Source: Prevotella sp. (GTDB lineage: Bacteria; Bacteroidota; Bacteroidia; Bacteroidales; Bacteroidaceae). Taken from it: a stretch of 49,541 nucleotides of DNA. The position numbers and the translations under genes were made by a program. Every line of letters begins with the position of its first letter. Position 1 is the first letter of the stretch. Positions 28,520 to 37,313 of the stretch are shown here, piece after piece. The stretch spans positions 1-49,541 of the forward strand of contig JAILBT010000114.1 of assembly GCA_024680755.1 (NCBI GenBank). The letters run 5' to 3'. The notes beneath the pieces are model-generated. The model did no database searches, was not told the DNA's origin, and saw only the letters and a list, made by a program, of their open reading frames with translations.

Positions 28520-29418
28520 AGTGTGTTGAGTCCAAGAATATTATTAATGTATGCTTTCACTTTGCTGACACCGCTTAACCTGTCTGTATGTTTGACGCGT
28601 CTGCATGGCAACAGGGGCTTCTCGCCGGTCAGTTCGCTTACCACTATCTGTATGTTGACTATGTGCATATAGTAGATGTCGCTGTCGGCCGAAGCGTCGA
28701 GATTGAACATCTGCATGGCACAGAGCTGTGCCTCGAGCAGACTCTTCATGGCTTGTCCGTCGGCTGTTGAGGTTATTCCTGTCGGGTTGGCACAGTAGTA
28801 GTAAAGTCCGCAGTCAGTAGTAGCCACACATCTGGCCTTGCCGAGCAGGCGAGGCAGCGTCCATGTGTCTTCAAACAGCAGCCCCTCTGGGAAGCTCACT
28901 TCGTCAAACAGCTCGCGCCGGAAAATCTTGTTGCAGGCATAGCAGTGGGTATATGCCTGTGCTGTCAGCCAGTAGCGGCGCATGTTGTGGTGTTCCTCTT
29001 CAGGCAGTCGCAGCATCGACTGCCTTGGCGCTCCGTAAAACCTATACACAGGATATTCCAGTATGTCCCAATCCGGGTGTTTTGCGAGTCGCTCTATGAG
29101 AGGGCCGTATGTGTCTGCTTCCACCCAGTCGTCGCTATCGACAAAGGTGATGTAGTCGCCCTTAGCAATCTCAATGCCGCTGTTGCGTGCTGCCGACAGT
29201 CCGCCGTTCGGCCTGTGTACTACGCGCGCATGTCCCGCAGTGCTGGCCCAGGGGTCGCTGGCGGCCCACTGGTCGCATATCGTGCCAGAGCGGTCTGGCG
29301 ACCCGTCGTCCACCAGTATGACTTCCATGTCGTCCATCGCCTGCGACGCAACGCTCCGCAGGCAGCGCTCGAGCGTTGCCTCTACGCGATAGACAGGTAT
29401 GATGACAGACAGTCTCAA
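28471..29418 (-). CDS. Glycosyltransferase family 2
   Basis: This 315-residue protein has MRLSVIIPVYRVEATLERCL, EVILVDDGSPDRSGTICDQW, NGGLSAARNSGIEIAKGDYI and TFVDSDDWVE (DxD-type site), the complete GT2 core. It appears to start with TTG at 29418-29416, overlapping the porX stop (TTGA), a coupling that keeps it in step with porX. The next ATG would lie inside the fold. It shares architecture with the neighbouring GT2 but is clearly diverged. Confidence 0.9.
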   Translation of the reverse strand: MRLSVIIPVYRVEATLERCLRSVASQAMDDMEVILVDDGSPDRSGTICDQWAASDPWASTAGHARVVHRPNGGLSAARNSGIEIAKGDYITFVDSDDWVEADTYGPLIERLAKHPDWDILEYPVYRFYGAPRQSMLRLPEEEHHNMRRYWLTAQAYTHCYACNKIFRRELFDEVSFPEGLLFEDTWTLPRLLGKARCVATTDCGLYYYCANPTGITSTADGQAMKSLLEAQLCAMQMFNLDASADSDIYYMHIVNIQIVVSELTGEKPLLPCRRVKHTDRLSGVSKVKAYINNILGLNTLCKIFKAIHQLRKLHS

Positions 29419-30989
29419 CGGCGTTTAGGGGTCAGTGTCACTACGGGTATCAGCATCTCTTCCATCGAGACACCGCCATGTTGGAAGGTGTCGCGATAGT
29501 AGGACACATAGTAGTTGTAGTTGTTGGGATAGGCAAAGAAGGTGTCGCCCGTGGCAAAAACGTATGTCGTTGACAGGTTTGGCGACGGCAGCTGTGCTTC
29601 GCGCGGGTTCTGAATGGCGAAGAGCGATTTGTCCTGATGGGCCAGGTTCTTTCCCAGCTTGTAGCGCAGGTTGGTGTTGGTGTTGCGGTCGCCCACGATC
29701 TTCACCGGTCGTGTGCAGCGTATAGAGCCGTGGTCGGTAGTCAGCACCACACGGTATCGGCTGTCGGCCATCAGGCGGAAGAAGTCGGCCACGGCCGAAT
29801 GGCGCAGCCATGACAGCGAAATGCTGCGGTAGGCGCTCTCGGTGTTGGCCAGCTCGCGCACCATGCGACTCTCTGTGCGGGCGTGTGAGAGCATGTCGAT
29901 GAAATTGAACACCACCACGTTCAGGTCGTTCTTCTCCAGTTGGCGCAGCTGTTGGATATAGTGTTCGGCCTCGGCCGAGTTGTTTATCTTTGTGTAAGAG
30001 AAGCTGTCGTGGCGCCGGTAGCGCTCTATCTGGGTCTTTATCAGCGGTGCCTCGTTCAGGTTCTTGCTTTCCTCTGCGTCTTCGTCAACCCACAGTTCAG
30101 GGAACATGCTTTCTATCTGTGCCGGCCACAGTCCGCTGAAGATAGCGTTGCGTGCATACTGCGTGGCTGTGGGCAGTATGGCCATGTACATGTCGTCTTC
30201 GATGTCAAACAGGTTGCCAATCTCGCCTGACAGCATGCGCCACTGGTCGTAGCGGAAATTGTCTATCACGACGAGAAACACTTTTTCGCCCTGGTCAAGC
30301 AGTGGGAACACCTTGCGCTTGAACAGCTGTGGCGACATGAGTGGCAACCCGTCTTTCGTGCCCCCTTGCGGCATCGACAGTGCCGCCACCCAGCCGAGGT
30401 AGTTCTGTCTCACATATTTGGCAAAGCCCTGGTTGGCCTCCTCCTTCTGCATGCGCAGCATGTCGCTCATCTGGGTGTCGCCCTCGCTCAGCTGCAGCTC
30501 CCAGCGCACCAGCGTGCGGTACAGCTCGGCCCAGTCGGCCCATGTGCGGCAGTCGCTGATTTGCATCGCTATCTGTGAGAAATTCTGCTGATAGTCGTTC
30601 TGTGTCACCTGCGTCACTATCTCGCGCTGGTGTATGTTCTTTTTCAGCGTCAGTAGTATCTGGTTGGGATTGACTGGCTTTATCAGATAGTCGGCTATCT
30701 TGCGGCCTATGGCCTGGTTCATGATGTCTTCTTCTTCGCTCTTGGTCACCATCACGACCGGCATTGACGGTCGAAGATCCTTGATGCGCTCCAGTGTGTC
30801 CAGACCGTTCAGTCCGGGCATCTGTTCGTCTAAGAGCACCAGGTCGAAGGGACGCTCCCTGACCAGCTCGGCAGCGTCGGCACCGTTGTTGATGGTTGTC
30901 ACATCGTAGCCTTTCTTCTCGAGAAAGAGTATGTGGGCTCGCAGTTGTTCCACCTCGTCGTCCACCCAGAGTAAAGATGCTATGGTCAT
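29415..30989 (-). CDS. porX: PorX: T9SS response regulator with a PglZ (alkaline-phosphatase-like) domain
   Basis: This 524-residue protein starts at the ATG at 30989 (MTIASLLWVDDEVEQLRAHI); an 11-residue-longer frame exists. The receiver domain has the acidic pocket VDDE, phospho-site Asp54 in LLDEQMPG and Lys in VTKSEEED. A helical linker leads to a PglZ domain (FLVVIDNFRYDQWRMLSGEI, PTATQYARNAIFSG, VVFNFIDMLSHAR, VVLTTDHGSI), which binds zinc and has phosphodiesterase activity in Porphyromonas. With PorY and SigP it regulates T9SS genes there. A -7 box TACATTTG (31027-31020) lies upstream. It heads a run with glycosyltransferases. Confidence 0.95.
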   Translation of the reverse strand: MTIASLLWVDDEVEQLRAHILFLEKKGYDVTTINNGADAAELVRERPFDLVLLDEQMPGLNGLDTLERIKDLRPSMPVVMVTKSEEEDIMNQAIGRKIADYLIKPVNPNQILLTLKKNIHQREIVTQVTQNDYQQNFSQIAMQISDCRTWADWAELYRTLVRWELQLSEGDTQMSDMLRMQKEEANQGFAKYVRQNYLGWVAALSMPQGGTKDGLPLMSPQLFKRKVFPLLDQGEKVFLVVIDNFRYDQWRMLSGEIGNLFDIEDDMYMAILPTATQYARNAIFSGLWPAQIESMFPELWVDEDAEESKNLNEAPLIKTQIERYRRHDSFSYTKINNSAEAEHYIQQLRQLEKNDLNVVVFNFIDMLSHARTESRMVRELANTESAYRSISLSWLRHSAVADFFRLMADSRYRVVLTTDHGSIRCTRPVKIVGDRNTNTNLRYKLGKNLAHQDKSLFAIQNPREAQLPSPNLSTTYVFATGDTFFAYPNNYNYYVSYYRDTFQHGGVSMEEMLIPVVTLTPKRR

Positions 30990-31179
30990 GTTTGTTCGTC
31001 TGTTGATTCTATTCGCCTGCAAATGTACAAAGTTTTTTTGTTATTGAGCAGGCATGACTGTGATTTTTAGCTTTCTTTAGATTAATCATTCTTCATATAC
31101 TCTATATATGCCGATGATATGTTGCCACCAACGAGCTGCCGGAGGCAAAAAGAAACCATCCTAAAAAAATGAAAAAATG

Positions 31180-31209
31180 TTGGTTTGTTAGGAAAAAGTT
31201 GTAATTTTG
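31180..31209 (+). promoter_or_regulatory. Promoter of the ExbB/ExbD operon
   Basis: TTG (31180-31182), 19 nt, then TAATTTTG (31202-31209), 8 bp before the exbB ATG at 31218. The leader must be almost absent, or the start codon slightly downstream. Confidence 0.65.
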
Positions 31210-31217
31210 CGCGCTGA

Positions 31218-32048
31218 ATGATACACATTAATATTATATCCCCTTTCAGAGCTTTGCTGGCTGTGCTGCTGCTATTGTTCAGTTGCGGTATGGCGGCGCA
31301 GGTTGACAGTGTCGTGACGGCAGCAATCATGGACGACAGTATGGCTGTGAGCGACGACGAACTGTCCGAAGAATCGCTCATGTCAGAGTCAGAGAGCGTC
31401 ACGGCCGGTATTGGTTTTCATCAGCAGCTGAAAGACAAGTTCGAAGAAGGTGGCACCGGCTTCATGTCGCTTGTGGCTGCTGCCTTGGTGCTGGGCCTGG
31501 CCTGTTGTATTGAGCGGATTGTCTATCTCTCGCTGTCGGAGATAGATGCCAAGAAATTACTGAACCAGGTGGCTGACAAGGTAGAGGCGGGCCACATAGC
31601 AGAGGCCAAGGAACTGTGCCGCAACACCCGTGGCCCCGTGGCCAGTATATGCTATCAGGGGCTGCTGCACCTGCGCGAGAAGACTGACGACATAGAGCGC
31701 TCTGTGATGAGCTATGGCACGGTGCAGGTGGGCAAGCTCGAGCGTGGAACGTCGTGGATACGCTTCTTCATTGCCATCTGTCCGTCGCTCGGCTTTTTGG
31801 GCACGGTGATAGGCATGGTCATGGCTTTCGACCAGATACAGCAGGCCGGCGACATCGGCCCCACCATCGTGGCCGAGGGAATGAAGGTGGCTCTGATAAC
31901 CACCATCTTCGGCATTATTGCTGCCCTGATACTGCAGCTGTTCTACAACTTCATTATATCGAAGATAGAGCATCTGTCTGCACAAATGGAAGAGAGCGCC
32001 GTCACGCTGATGGACATCGTAATGAAATATAAGCATCAACAGGAATAA
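31218..32048 (+). CDS. exbB: MotA/TolQ/ExbB proton-channel protein
   Basis: This 276-residue protein has a signal-like first segment (about 10-27), an acidic periplasmic stretch (DDSMAVSDDELSEESLMSES), and three membrane segments at about 78-98, 178-200 and 218-242. The last two hold the hallmark RFFIAICPSLGFLGTVIGMV and the ALITTIFGIIAALILQL segment. It forms the pentameric proton channel that, with ExbD, energises TonB. It is the first gene of a four-gene operon ending with two ExbD proteins. Confidence 0.93.
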   Translation: MIHINIISPFRALLAVLLLLFSCGMAAQVDSVVTAAIMDDSMAVSDDELSEESLMSESESVTAGIGFHQQLKDKFEEGGTGFMSLVAAALVLGLACCIERIVYLSLSEIDAKKLLNQVADKVEAGHIAEAKELCRNTRGPVASICYQGLLHLREKTDDIERSVMSYGTVQVGKLERGTSWIRFFIAICPSLGFLGTVIGMVMAFDQIQQAGDIGPTIVAEGMKVALITTIFGIIAALILQLFYNFIISKIEHLSAQMEESAVTLMDIVMKYKHQQE

Positions 32049-32059
32049 GTCTGTTTCGT

Positions 32060-32356
32060 ATGATAGATTTCTGGCTCGGTCTGCTCTATCTGCTCGTGAC
32101 GCTGACGCTTGTCTCAGCTGTAGGCTCGTGGTTGCGCTCGCTCGTCTTGCGCGATCCAGACTCTTATTCTCATCATGGCGTACCTGCACGGGGCATTGCC
32201 GTAGGTGTGACGGTGTTGCTTGTTCTGGTGCTCGCTGTCTGCTCAACGGGCGGCCTGGTGTCAATGCTCATCAATACCATTGCCATACTACTTGTTGTGG
32301 CAGCCATTGCAGCCATAACAGGCGGCAGCGGCGTGCTGCGTAAACTGAGGAAATAG
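32060..32356 (+). CDS. Small membrane protein inside the ExbB/ExbD operon
   Basis: This 98-residue protein has membrane segments at about 5-25, 46-64 and 68-86 (VGVTVLLVLVLAVCSTGGLV, LINTIAILLVVAAIAAI) and a basic end (LRKLRK). It lies 11 bp after exbB, and its stop is immediately followed by the exbD ATG, so it is co-translated with them. I do not recognise the family. It may be an accessory subunit specific to this channel type. Confidence 0.7.
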   Translation: MIDFWLGLLYLLVTLTLVSAVGSWLRSLVLRDPDSYSHHGVPARGIAVGVTVLLVLVLAVCSTGGLVSMLINTIAILLVVAAIAAITGGSGVLRKLRK

Positions 32357-32827
32357 ATGCTTTTCAAACGTTCAAGTCGTGAGACACCCGGGCTGGACAC
32401 TACCTCCACGGCCGACATCTCGTTCATGCTACTCATTTTCTTCCTTGTCACCTCGTCGATGGATTCTCAGCTTGGCCTTCATCGTCATCTGCCACCTGCC
32501 GCCGACAATGCCGCACAGGAGCTGCTCGTAAGCCGTAGCGACGTGTTAAGCGTGGAGATGGCTGCCGACGGAGCCCTGACAGCCGACGGAGCGCCGATAG
32601 ACCTGCGCCAGCTGCCGTCGAGGATAGAGACCATAGTGCGTCAGCGTGGCGACAGTCATCTGCTCTCGCTGACGGTTGACAGCGCTGCACCATACCACGA
32701 CTACTATAGTCTTCAGGAGACAATAGTAGGCACATACCGGAGGCTTGGCGTTCGGCCGAGAATAAGCGAACAGCCAGTCATCGGGCTGACCGGTGTTCAT
32801 GGCGCAGATGATGTAAGCTCTAATTGA
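32357..32827 (+). CDS. exbD: ExbD/TolR-family protein 1
   Basis: This 156-residue protein has a short cytoplasmic start (MLFKRSSRETPGLDTTSTAD) and one membrane helix with the proton-carrying Asp at its start (TADISFMLLIFFLVTSSMD). The periplasmic domain from about 60 ends with ...YSLQETIVGTYRRLGVRPRI, as in ExbD. It couples proton flow through ExbB to TonB. The stop overlaps a TTG start of the second ExbD (TTGA). Confidence 0.9.
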   Translation: MLFKRSSRETPGLDTTSTADISFMLLIFFLVTSSMDSQLGLHRHLPPAADNAAQELLVSRSDVLSVEMAADGALTADGAPIDLRQLPSRIETIVRQRGDSHLLSLTVDSAAPYHDYYSLQETIVGTYRRLGVRPRISEQPVIGLTGVHGADDVSSN

Positions 32828-33336
32828 GACACCGTATCCCGTCAATTCCTCACACCATCAACTCCTCAATAATCTTGAGACGCACTTTATTTCGTACACC
32901 CGACAGGAAGATGCCGGGGCTGAACACAGCCTCCATGCCGGACCTTATCTTCACCGTGCTGTTCTTCTTTATGATTGCCACCCATGCGCGCGACCTCACA
33001 CCGCAGGTAAAGCTGGTCGTTCCCCAGGGCCAACTGGCCGAGCGCACCCCTCATCGCTCTGCAGTGGTACAGGTGCTGATAGGTCAAGTCAACGGACGAT
33101 GGCAAGTGCAGGTGGAGGGCGATGTGGTAGCCATCGAACGCGTCGGTGAAGCTGTTGTCGAGGCTAAGGCTACGCTGGCCGATGAAGACCAGGAGCGCAT
33201 GACCGTTGCCATCCGAGCCGACCGCAACGCACCCTACGGCCTGCTGGCAAAGGTAAAGCGGCTGTTGCGAGAAGCCGGCTGCTATGACGTTTGCTATGTG
33301 GCAAACCGTAAGGAGACACCTGCCGAACGTCCGTAG
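32824..33336 (+). CDS. exbD: ExbD/TolR-family protein 2
   Basis: The pattern LFRTPDRKMPGLNTASMPDL then IFTVLFFFMIATHARD parallels the first ExbD, with the membrane Asp in SMPDLIFT. The periplasmic domain follows (VAIRADRNAPYGLLAKVKRL). The start is uncertain. TTG at 32824 overlaps the previous stop and gives 170 residues. TTG at 32875 gives the best match to the family length (153 residues). The ATG at 32911 leaves a short but complete helix. Two tandem ExbD genes are common in Bacteroidota. Confidence 0.88.
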   Translation: MRHRIPSIPHTINSSIILRRTLFRTPDRKMPGLNTASMPDLIFTVLFFFMIATHARDLTPQVKLVVPQGQLAERTPHRSAVVQVLIGQVNGRWQVQVEGDVVAIERVGEAVVEAKATLADEDQERMTVAIRADRNAPYGLLAKVKRLLREAGCYDVCYVANRKETPAERP

Positions 33337-33579
33337 CTGGACTATGTGCTGCCCCACACACACTTGATGAGAGCAGAAGGCCGCACCGACTCCGAACTTT
33401 CACTCCTTTAACATGTGCGTTAAAGGAACAGGCTCTATGGTTAAAATCTTTAATTTATCTGAATTTTTTTTCACTTTGTAGGAAAATACCTAAATTTGCA
33501 GTCGATTTGAGAAATGTCGGCCGTGTCAGGCTGGTACATACATTGTGAGATAAAAAAGTATATGGCATAAAACATTAAG

Positions 33580-35091
33580 ATGAACAAGAAAAGACTTTTG
33601 CTCGGTGTGGTGTGTCTTGTCGGACTACAATCAGTCTGCCATGCCGGGCGTGTACTGACGGTAGATAGCTGTCGTCAGATGGCCATGAAAAGCAACAAGC
33701 AGCTACAGGTGAGCCGCGTCAGGCAGGATATAGCTGCCAATCTGCGTAAGTCGGCCCGTACCAAGTATCTGCCACATATCTCGGCCCTGGGTACCTACCA
33801 GTTCACCAGCAGACCAATAAGCTTGCTCAGCGAGGTGCAGCAGCAAAGCCTCAGTTCGCTTGGCAACACCGTTGGAGCCTCGCTTGGTCAGAGCATGGCA
33901 GGATTAAGCGGCCAGTTGCTCACACCGCAGACGTTGCAGCTGCTCTCCGGACTGGGCATAGACCCGGCTGGACTGCAACAGGTGCTCAATGGCAATATAG
34001 GCCAAGCTACCGCTCAGCTCAACGCCGAGGGACAGAAGATTGTCGATGCCTTCGACACCGACACCCGACACCTGTGGGCTGGCACTATCATGGCCGTTCA
34101 GCCTGTCTTCATGGGCGGCAGCATCGTGGCCATGAACAGAATGGCAAGGCTGAACGAAACACTCAATCAGCACACAGCCGAAGCCACGCGGCAGACCATC
34201 ATCTATACCGTCGATCAGGCTTACTGGCAGGTAGTGTCGCTCAGAGCCAAGCAGCAACTGGCCGACAGCTATGTCAAGGTGCTTGAGCAGCTCGACAGCG
34301 ACGTGAGCAAGATGATAGCAGAGGGTGTGGCCACTAAGAGTGACGGATTAAGCGTGAGCGTGAAGCTCAACGAGGCACGCCTGACCCTGCAGAAGGTTGA
34401 CAACGGACTGCAGCTGTCGCGCATGTTGCTGTGTCAGCTGGTGGGGCTGCCCATCGACGCGGCTGTGACGCTGGCCGATGAGGACGGCATAGCCTCTACA
34501 GCGGGACACACCGCACAGACAGTGGCTGCCAGCCATACATCTGTAGAGGCAAGGCCCGAGCTTCACGCACTTGAGACTGGCGTGAAGATGAGTCAGCAGA
34601 TGGTCAACATACTGAAAGCCGGCAACCTGCCGCAGGTGGCGCTGACCGGCGGCTATGCCGTGATGAATCCAAATGTCTTCGACGGTTTCCAAAAGAAATT
34701 CGGTGGCTTCTGGAACGTGGGTGTACTGTTACGGGTGCCTCTGTGGAACTGGGGCGACGTGGCATACAAGGTGAGAGCTGCCAAGGGTGCCAACACCATT
34801 GCCCGCCTGGAGATGGAAGACATGAGAGAGAAGATGCAGCTGCAGGCCGAACAGTCGCAACTGCAGCTGAGCGAAGCCGACAAGCGCTTGCAGACCGCAA
34901 TGAACTCTATGGCCAGTGCCGAGGAAAACCTGCGGATGGCCAATCTGGGCTTCAAGGAGGGCGTGGTGCCCACATCGACCGTGATGGAAGCTCAGACAGG
35001 CTGGCTACAGGCCAAGTCGGCCGTCATTGACGCACACATCGACTGTATCATGAGTCAGGAAAACTGGAAGAAGGCCGTCGGGCAGCTGTAA
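33580..35091 (+). CDS. TolC-family outer-membrane efflux protein
   Basis: This 503-residue protein has a signal peptide (MNKKRLLLGVVCLVGLQSVC). Two OEP repeats follow, with long coiled-coil helices (LRKSARTKYLPHISALGTYQ; DKRLQTAMNSMASAEENLRM) and the GFKEGVVPTSTVMEAQ motif typical of TolC proteins. It forms the outer-membrane exit duct. It is the first gene of the TolC-HlyD-ABC2-ABC2 operon. A -7 box TAAATTTG lies at 33491-33498. The 33337-33490 gap holds no gene. Confidence 0.92.
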   Translation: MNKKRLLLGVVCLVGLQSVCHAGRVLTVDSCRQMAMKSNKQLQVSRVRQDIAANLRKSARTKYLPHISALGTYQFTSRPISLLSEVQQQSLSSLGNTVGASLGQSMAGLSGQLLTPQTLQLLSGLGIDPAGLQQVLNGNIGQATAQLNAEGQKIVDAFDTDTRHLWAGTIMAVQPVFMGGSIVAMNRMARLNETLNQHTAEATRQTIIYTVDQAYWQVVSLRAKQQLADSYVKVLEQLDSDVSKMIAEGVATKSDGLSVSVKLNEARLTLQKVDNGLQLSRMLLCQLVGLPIDAAVTLADEDGIASTAGHTAQTVAASHTSVEARPELHALETGVKMSQQMVNILKAGNLPQVALTGGYAVMNPNVFDGFQKKFGGFWNVGVLLRVPLWNWGDVAYKVRAAKGANTIARLEMEDMREKMQLQAEQSQLQLSEADKRLQTAMNSMASAEENLRMANLGFKEGVVPTSTVMEAQTGWLQAKSAVIDAHIDCIMSQENWKKAVGQL

Positions 35092-35157
35092 CACAGCGTG
35101 TTCATCACGTCAAAGCTTTGATACATATATTATAACAACATAATCAACAACAAAAAG

Positions 35158-36144
35158 ATGTCAGCTAAAACACAACACAACAATATCCTTTTGGCCATCG
35201 GCGGTTTTGTGGCCGTGGTGGTGATAGTGGGTCTGATAGGCTTCTTAGCCCTGAGCCGCGACCCAGACATACTGCAGGGTCAGGTTGAGGTGAGCGAATA
35301 CCGCGTGTCAAGCAAGGTGCCGGGACGCATACTGGAGCTGCGCGTGGAAGAGGGCGACTTCGTCCATGCCGGCGACACGCTGGCCATACTCGATGCTCCA
35401 GAGGTCAGCGCCAAACAGCTGCAGGCCGAGAGTGCCGAGCAGGCTGCTTCTGCCCTCGACAACATGGCACGCTCAGGTGCTCGCAAGGAACAGATACAGG
35501 GTGCCTACCAGCTGCTGGAACAGGCCAAGGTGGCTGCCGACGTGACCGAGAAGAGCTATCAGCGCATAGAGCGCCTATTTGAGCAGGGAGTGGTGTCTGA
35601 GCAGCAGCGCGACGAGGTGAAAGCCAAGCGCGACGCGGCATTGGCCCAGCAGAAAGCAGCCCAAAGCCAGTATGACATGGCGGTCAACGGAGCCCGCGCC
35701 GAAGAGAAACAGGCTGCCGCGGCACAGGTGAACAGGGCAAGGGGAGCCGTGGCCGAAGTGAAGGCCTACATGGGAGAGACCGTACAGGTGGCCCAGATGG
35801 ACGGCGAGGTGAGCGACATCTTCCCAAAGGTGGGCGAACTGGTGGGAACGGGCGCACCGATCATGAACATTGCCATGATGGACAAGATGTGGGGCACATT
35901 CAGCATACGTGAGGACCAGCTTGAAGGCATGAAGGTGGGACAGGAGCTGACAGCATACGTTCCTGCCTTCGACAAGGAGATACGCATGAAAGTCTATTAC
36001 ATCAAGGACATGGGCTCGTATGCCGTGTGGAAAGCCACAAAAGCCAACGGACAGTATGACATGAAGACCTTCGAGGTGAAAGCACGCCCGATAGACACCC
36101 TGGACGGCTTGCGTCCCGGCATGTCGCTCATTATAAGGAAATGA
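35158..36144 (+). CDS. HlyD-family membrane-fusion protein
   Basis: This 328-residue protein has one N-terminal membrane anchor (ILLAIGGFVAVVVIVGLIGF). The lipoyl-like half-motif VSSKVPGRILELRVEEGDFV is followed by an alpha-helical hairpin (QAESAEQAASALDNMARSGA to about 180), the returning half (AQMDGEVSDIFPKVGELVGT) and a beta-barrel domain. It bridges the inner-membrane permeases and the TolC protein. It is the YhiI type usually paired with ABC-2 exporters. Its stop overlaps the next start (ATGA). Confidence 0.92.
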   Translation: MSAKTQHNNILLAIGGFVAVVVIVGLIGFLALSRDPDILQGQVEVSEYRVSSKVPGRILELRVEEGDFVHAGDTLAILDAPEVSAKQLQAESAEQAASALDNMARSGARKEQIQGAYQLLEQAKVAADVTEKSYQRIERLFEQGVVSEQQRDEVKAKRDAALAQQKAAQSQYDMAVNGARAEEKQAAAAQVNRARGAVAEVKAYMGETVQVAQMDGEVSDIFPKVGELVGTGAPIMNIAMMDKMWGTFSIREDQLEGMKVGQELTAYVPAFDKEIRMKVYYIKDMGSYAVWKATKANGQYDMKTFEVKARPIDTLDGLRPGMSLIIRK

Positions 36145-37313
36145 AGCAGGCTTTCGACGATATACTGGTCATCTTGTGGCGCGAGCTGCGTATCATGTGG
36201 AAGAACCCCATGTATGGCTTCTGCATGGTTGTGTTTCCGCTGATAGTGATGTTCTTCTTCACTACGCTCATGCACGACGGGCTGCCAAAGGATATGCCGG
36301 TGGGCGTGGTCGATATGGACAACACCGCTACCACGCGCTCGCTGTTGCGCCAGATGGACGCCTTCCAGCAGACGCGTGTCGTGGCGCGCTATCCCAGCGT
36401 GACTGAAGCGCGCCGTGCCATGCAGGAGAATGAAATCTACGCGTTCATCTACTTGCCGGCCGGAACGACAGACGACCTGCTGTCTCAGCGTCAGCCTAAG
36501 ATTTCACTATATTTCAGCTACACCAGCATTGCGAGCGGCTCGCTGCTCTGGCGCGACCTGAAGACCATTGCCACCCTGGGCTCGGCTGCCGTGGGACGTG
36601 GCACCATGCGTGCCCAAGGCTTCACCGACGGACAGACAATGGCGGCCCTGCAGCCTATAGCCATCGACCTGCACCAGGTGAGCAACCCCTGGACAAACTA
36701 CAACGCCTACCTGTCAACCATGCTCATTCCAGGTGTGCAGATGCTCTTCATCTTTCTCGTCACAGCCTACTCGCTGGGCATGGAGCTGAAGTTCCGGCGC
36801 AACAAGTTGCTGATGGCTAAGGCTAACAACAGTATTACTGTAGCTATGATAGGTAAGCTACTGCCGCAGACCATTATATGGCTCATCTTGGTCTTGGGCT
36901 ACGAGTGTTATATCTACAACGTGCTACATTTTCCGCACGCCGGAGGCTGGTGGACTATCCTGCGGCTGGCGCTGATGGAGGTGCTTGCTTCACAGGGGTT
37001 CGGCGTGTTCATCTTCGGCCTGCTGCCGTCGTTGCGCATGTCAATGAGTGTGTGCTCGCTGTGGGCCGTGCTCAGCTTCTCTATGTGTGGGGCGGCGTTC
37101 CCCGTGATAGGCATGGACCCGCCATTGCAGTCGTTGTCGGTGCTGTTCCCCCTGCGCCACTACTATCAACTCTACCAGGCTACCGTGCTCAACGGCTTCC
37201 CCGTCATCGAGGTGTGGTTCCACTTTGCAGCATTGGCCGGCTTCATCCTGCTGCCCATCACGGTGTGGCGCAAGCTTAAAAACGCCATGCTGACATACGT
37301 ATATATACCATGA
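36141..37313 (+). CDS. ABC-2 type permease 1
   Basis: This 390-residue protein has one membrane helix near 24-42 (MYGFCMVVFPLIVMFFFTTL) and a large periplasmic domain (VGVVDMDNTATTRSLLRQMD ...). A block of five or so helices follows from about 195 (MLIPGVQMLFIFLVTAYSLG to the C-terminus). This is the ABC2_membrane_3 layout of YhhJ-type exporters. It overlaps its neighbours on both sides by 4 bp. The exported substrate is unknown. Confidence 0.9.
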   Translation: MKQAFDDILVILWRELRIMWKNPMYGFCMVVFPLIVMFFFTTLMHDGLPKDMPVGVVDMDNTATTRSLLRQMDAFQQTRVVARYPSVTEARRAMQENEIYAFIYLPAGTTDDLLSQRQPKISLYFSYTSIASGSLLWRDLKTIATLGSAAVGRGTMRAQGFTDGQTMAALQPIAIDLHQVSNPWTNYNAYLSTMLIPGVQMLFIFLVTAYSLGMELKFRRNKLLMAKANNSITVAMIGKLLPQTIIWLILVLGYECYIYNVLHFPHAGGWWTILRLALMEVLASQGFGVFIFGLLPSLRMSMSVCSLWAVLSFSMCGAAFPVIGMDPPLQSLSVLFPLRHYYQLYQATVLNGFPVIEVWFHFAALAGFILLPITVWRKLKNAMLTYVYIP

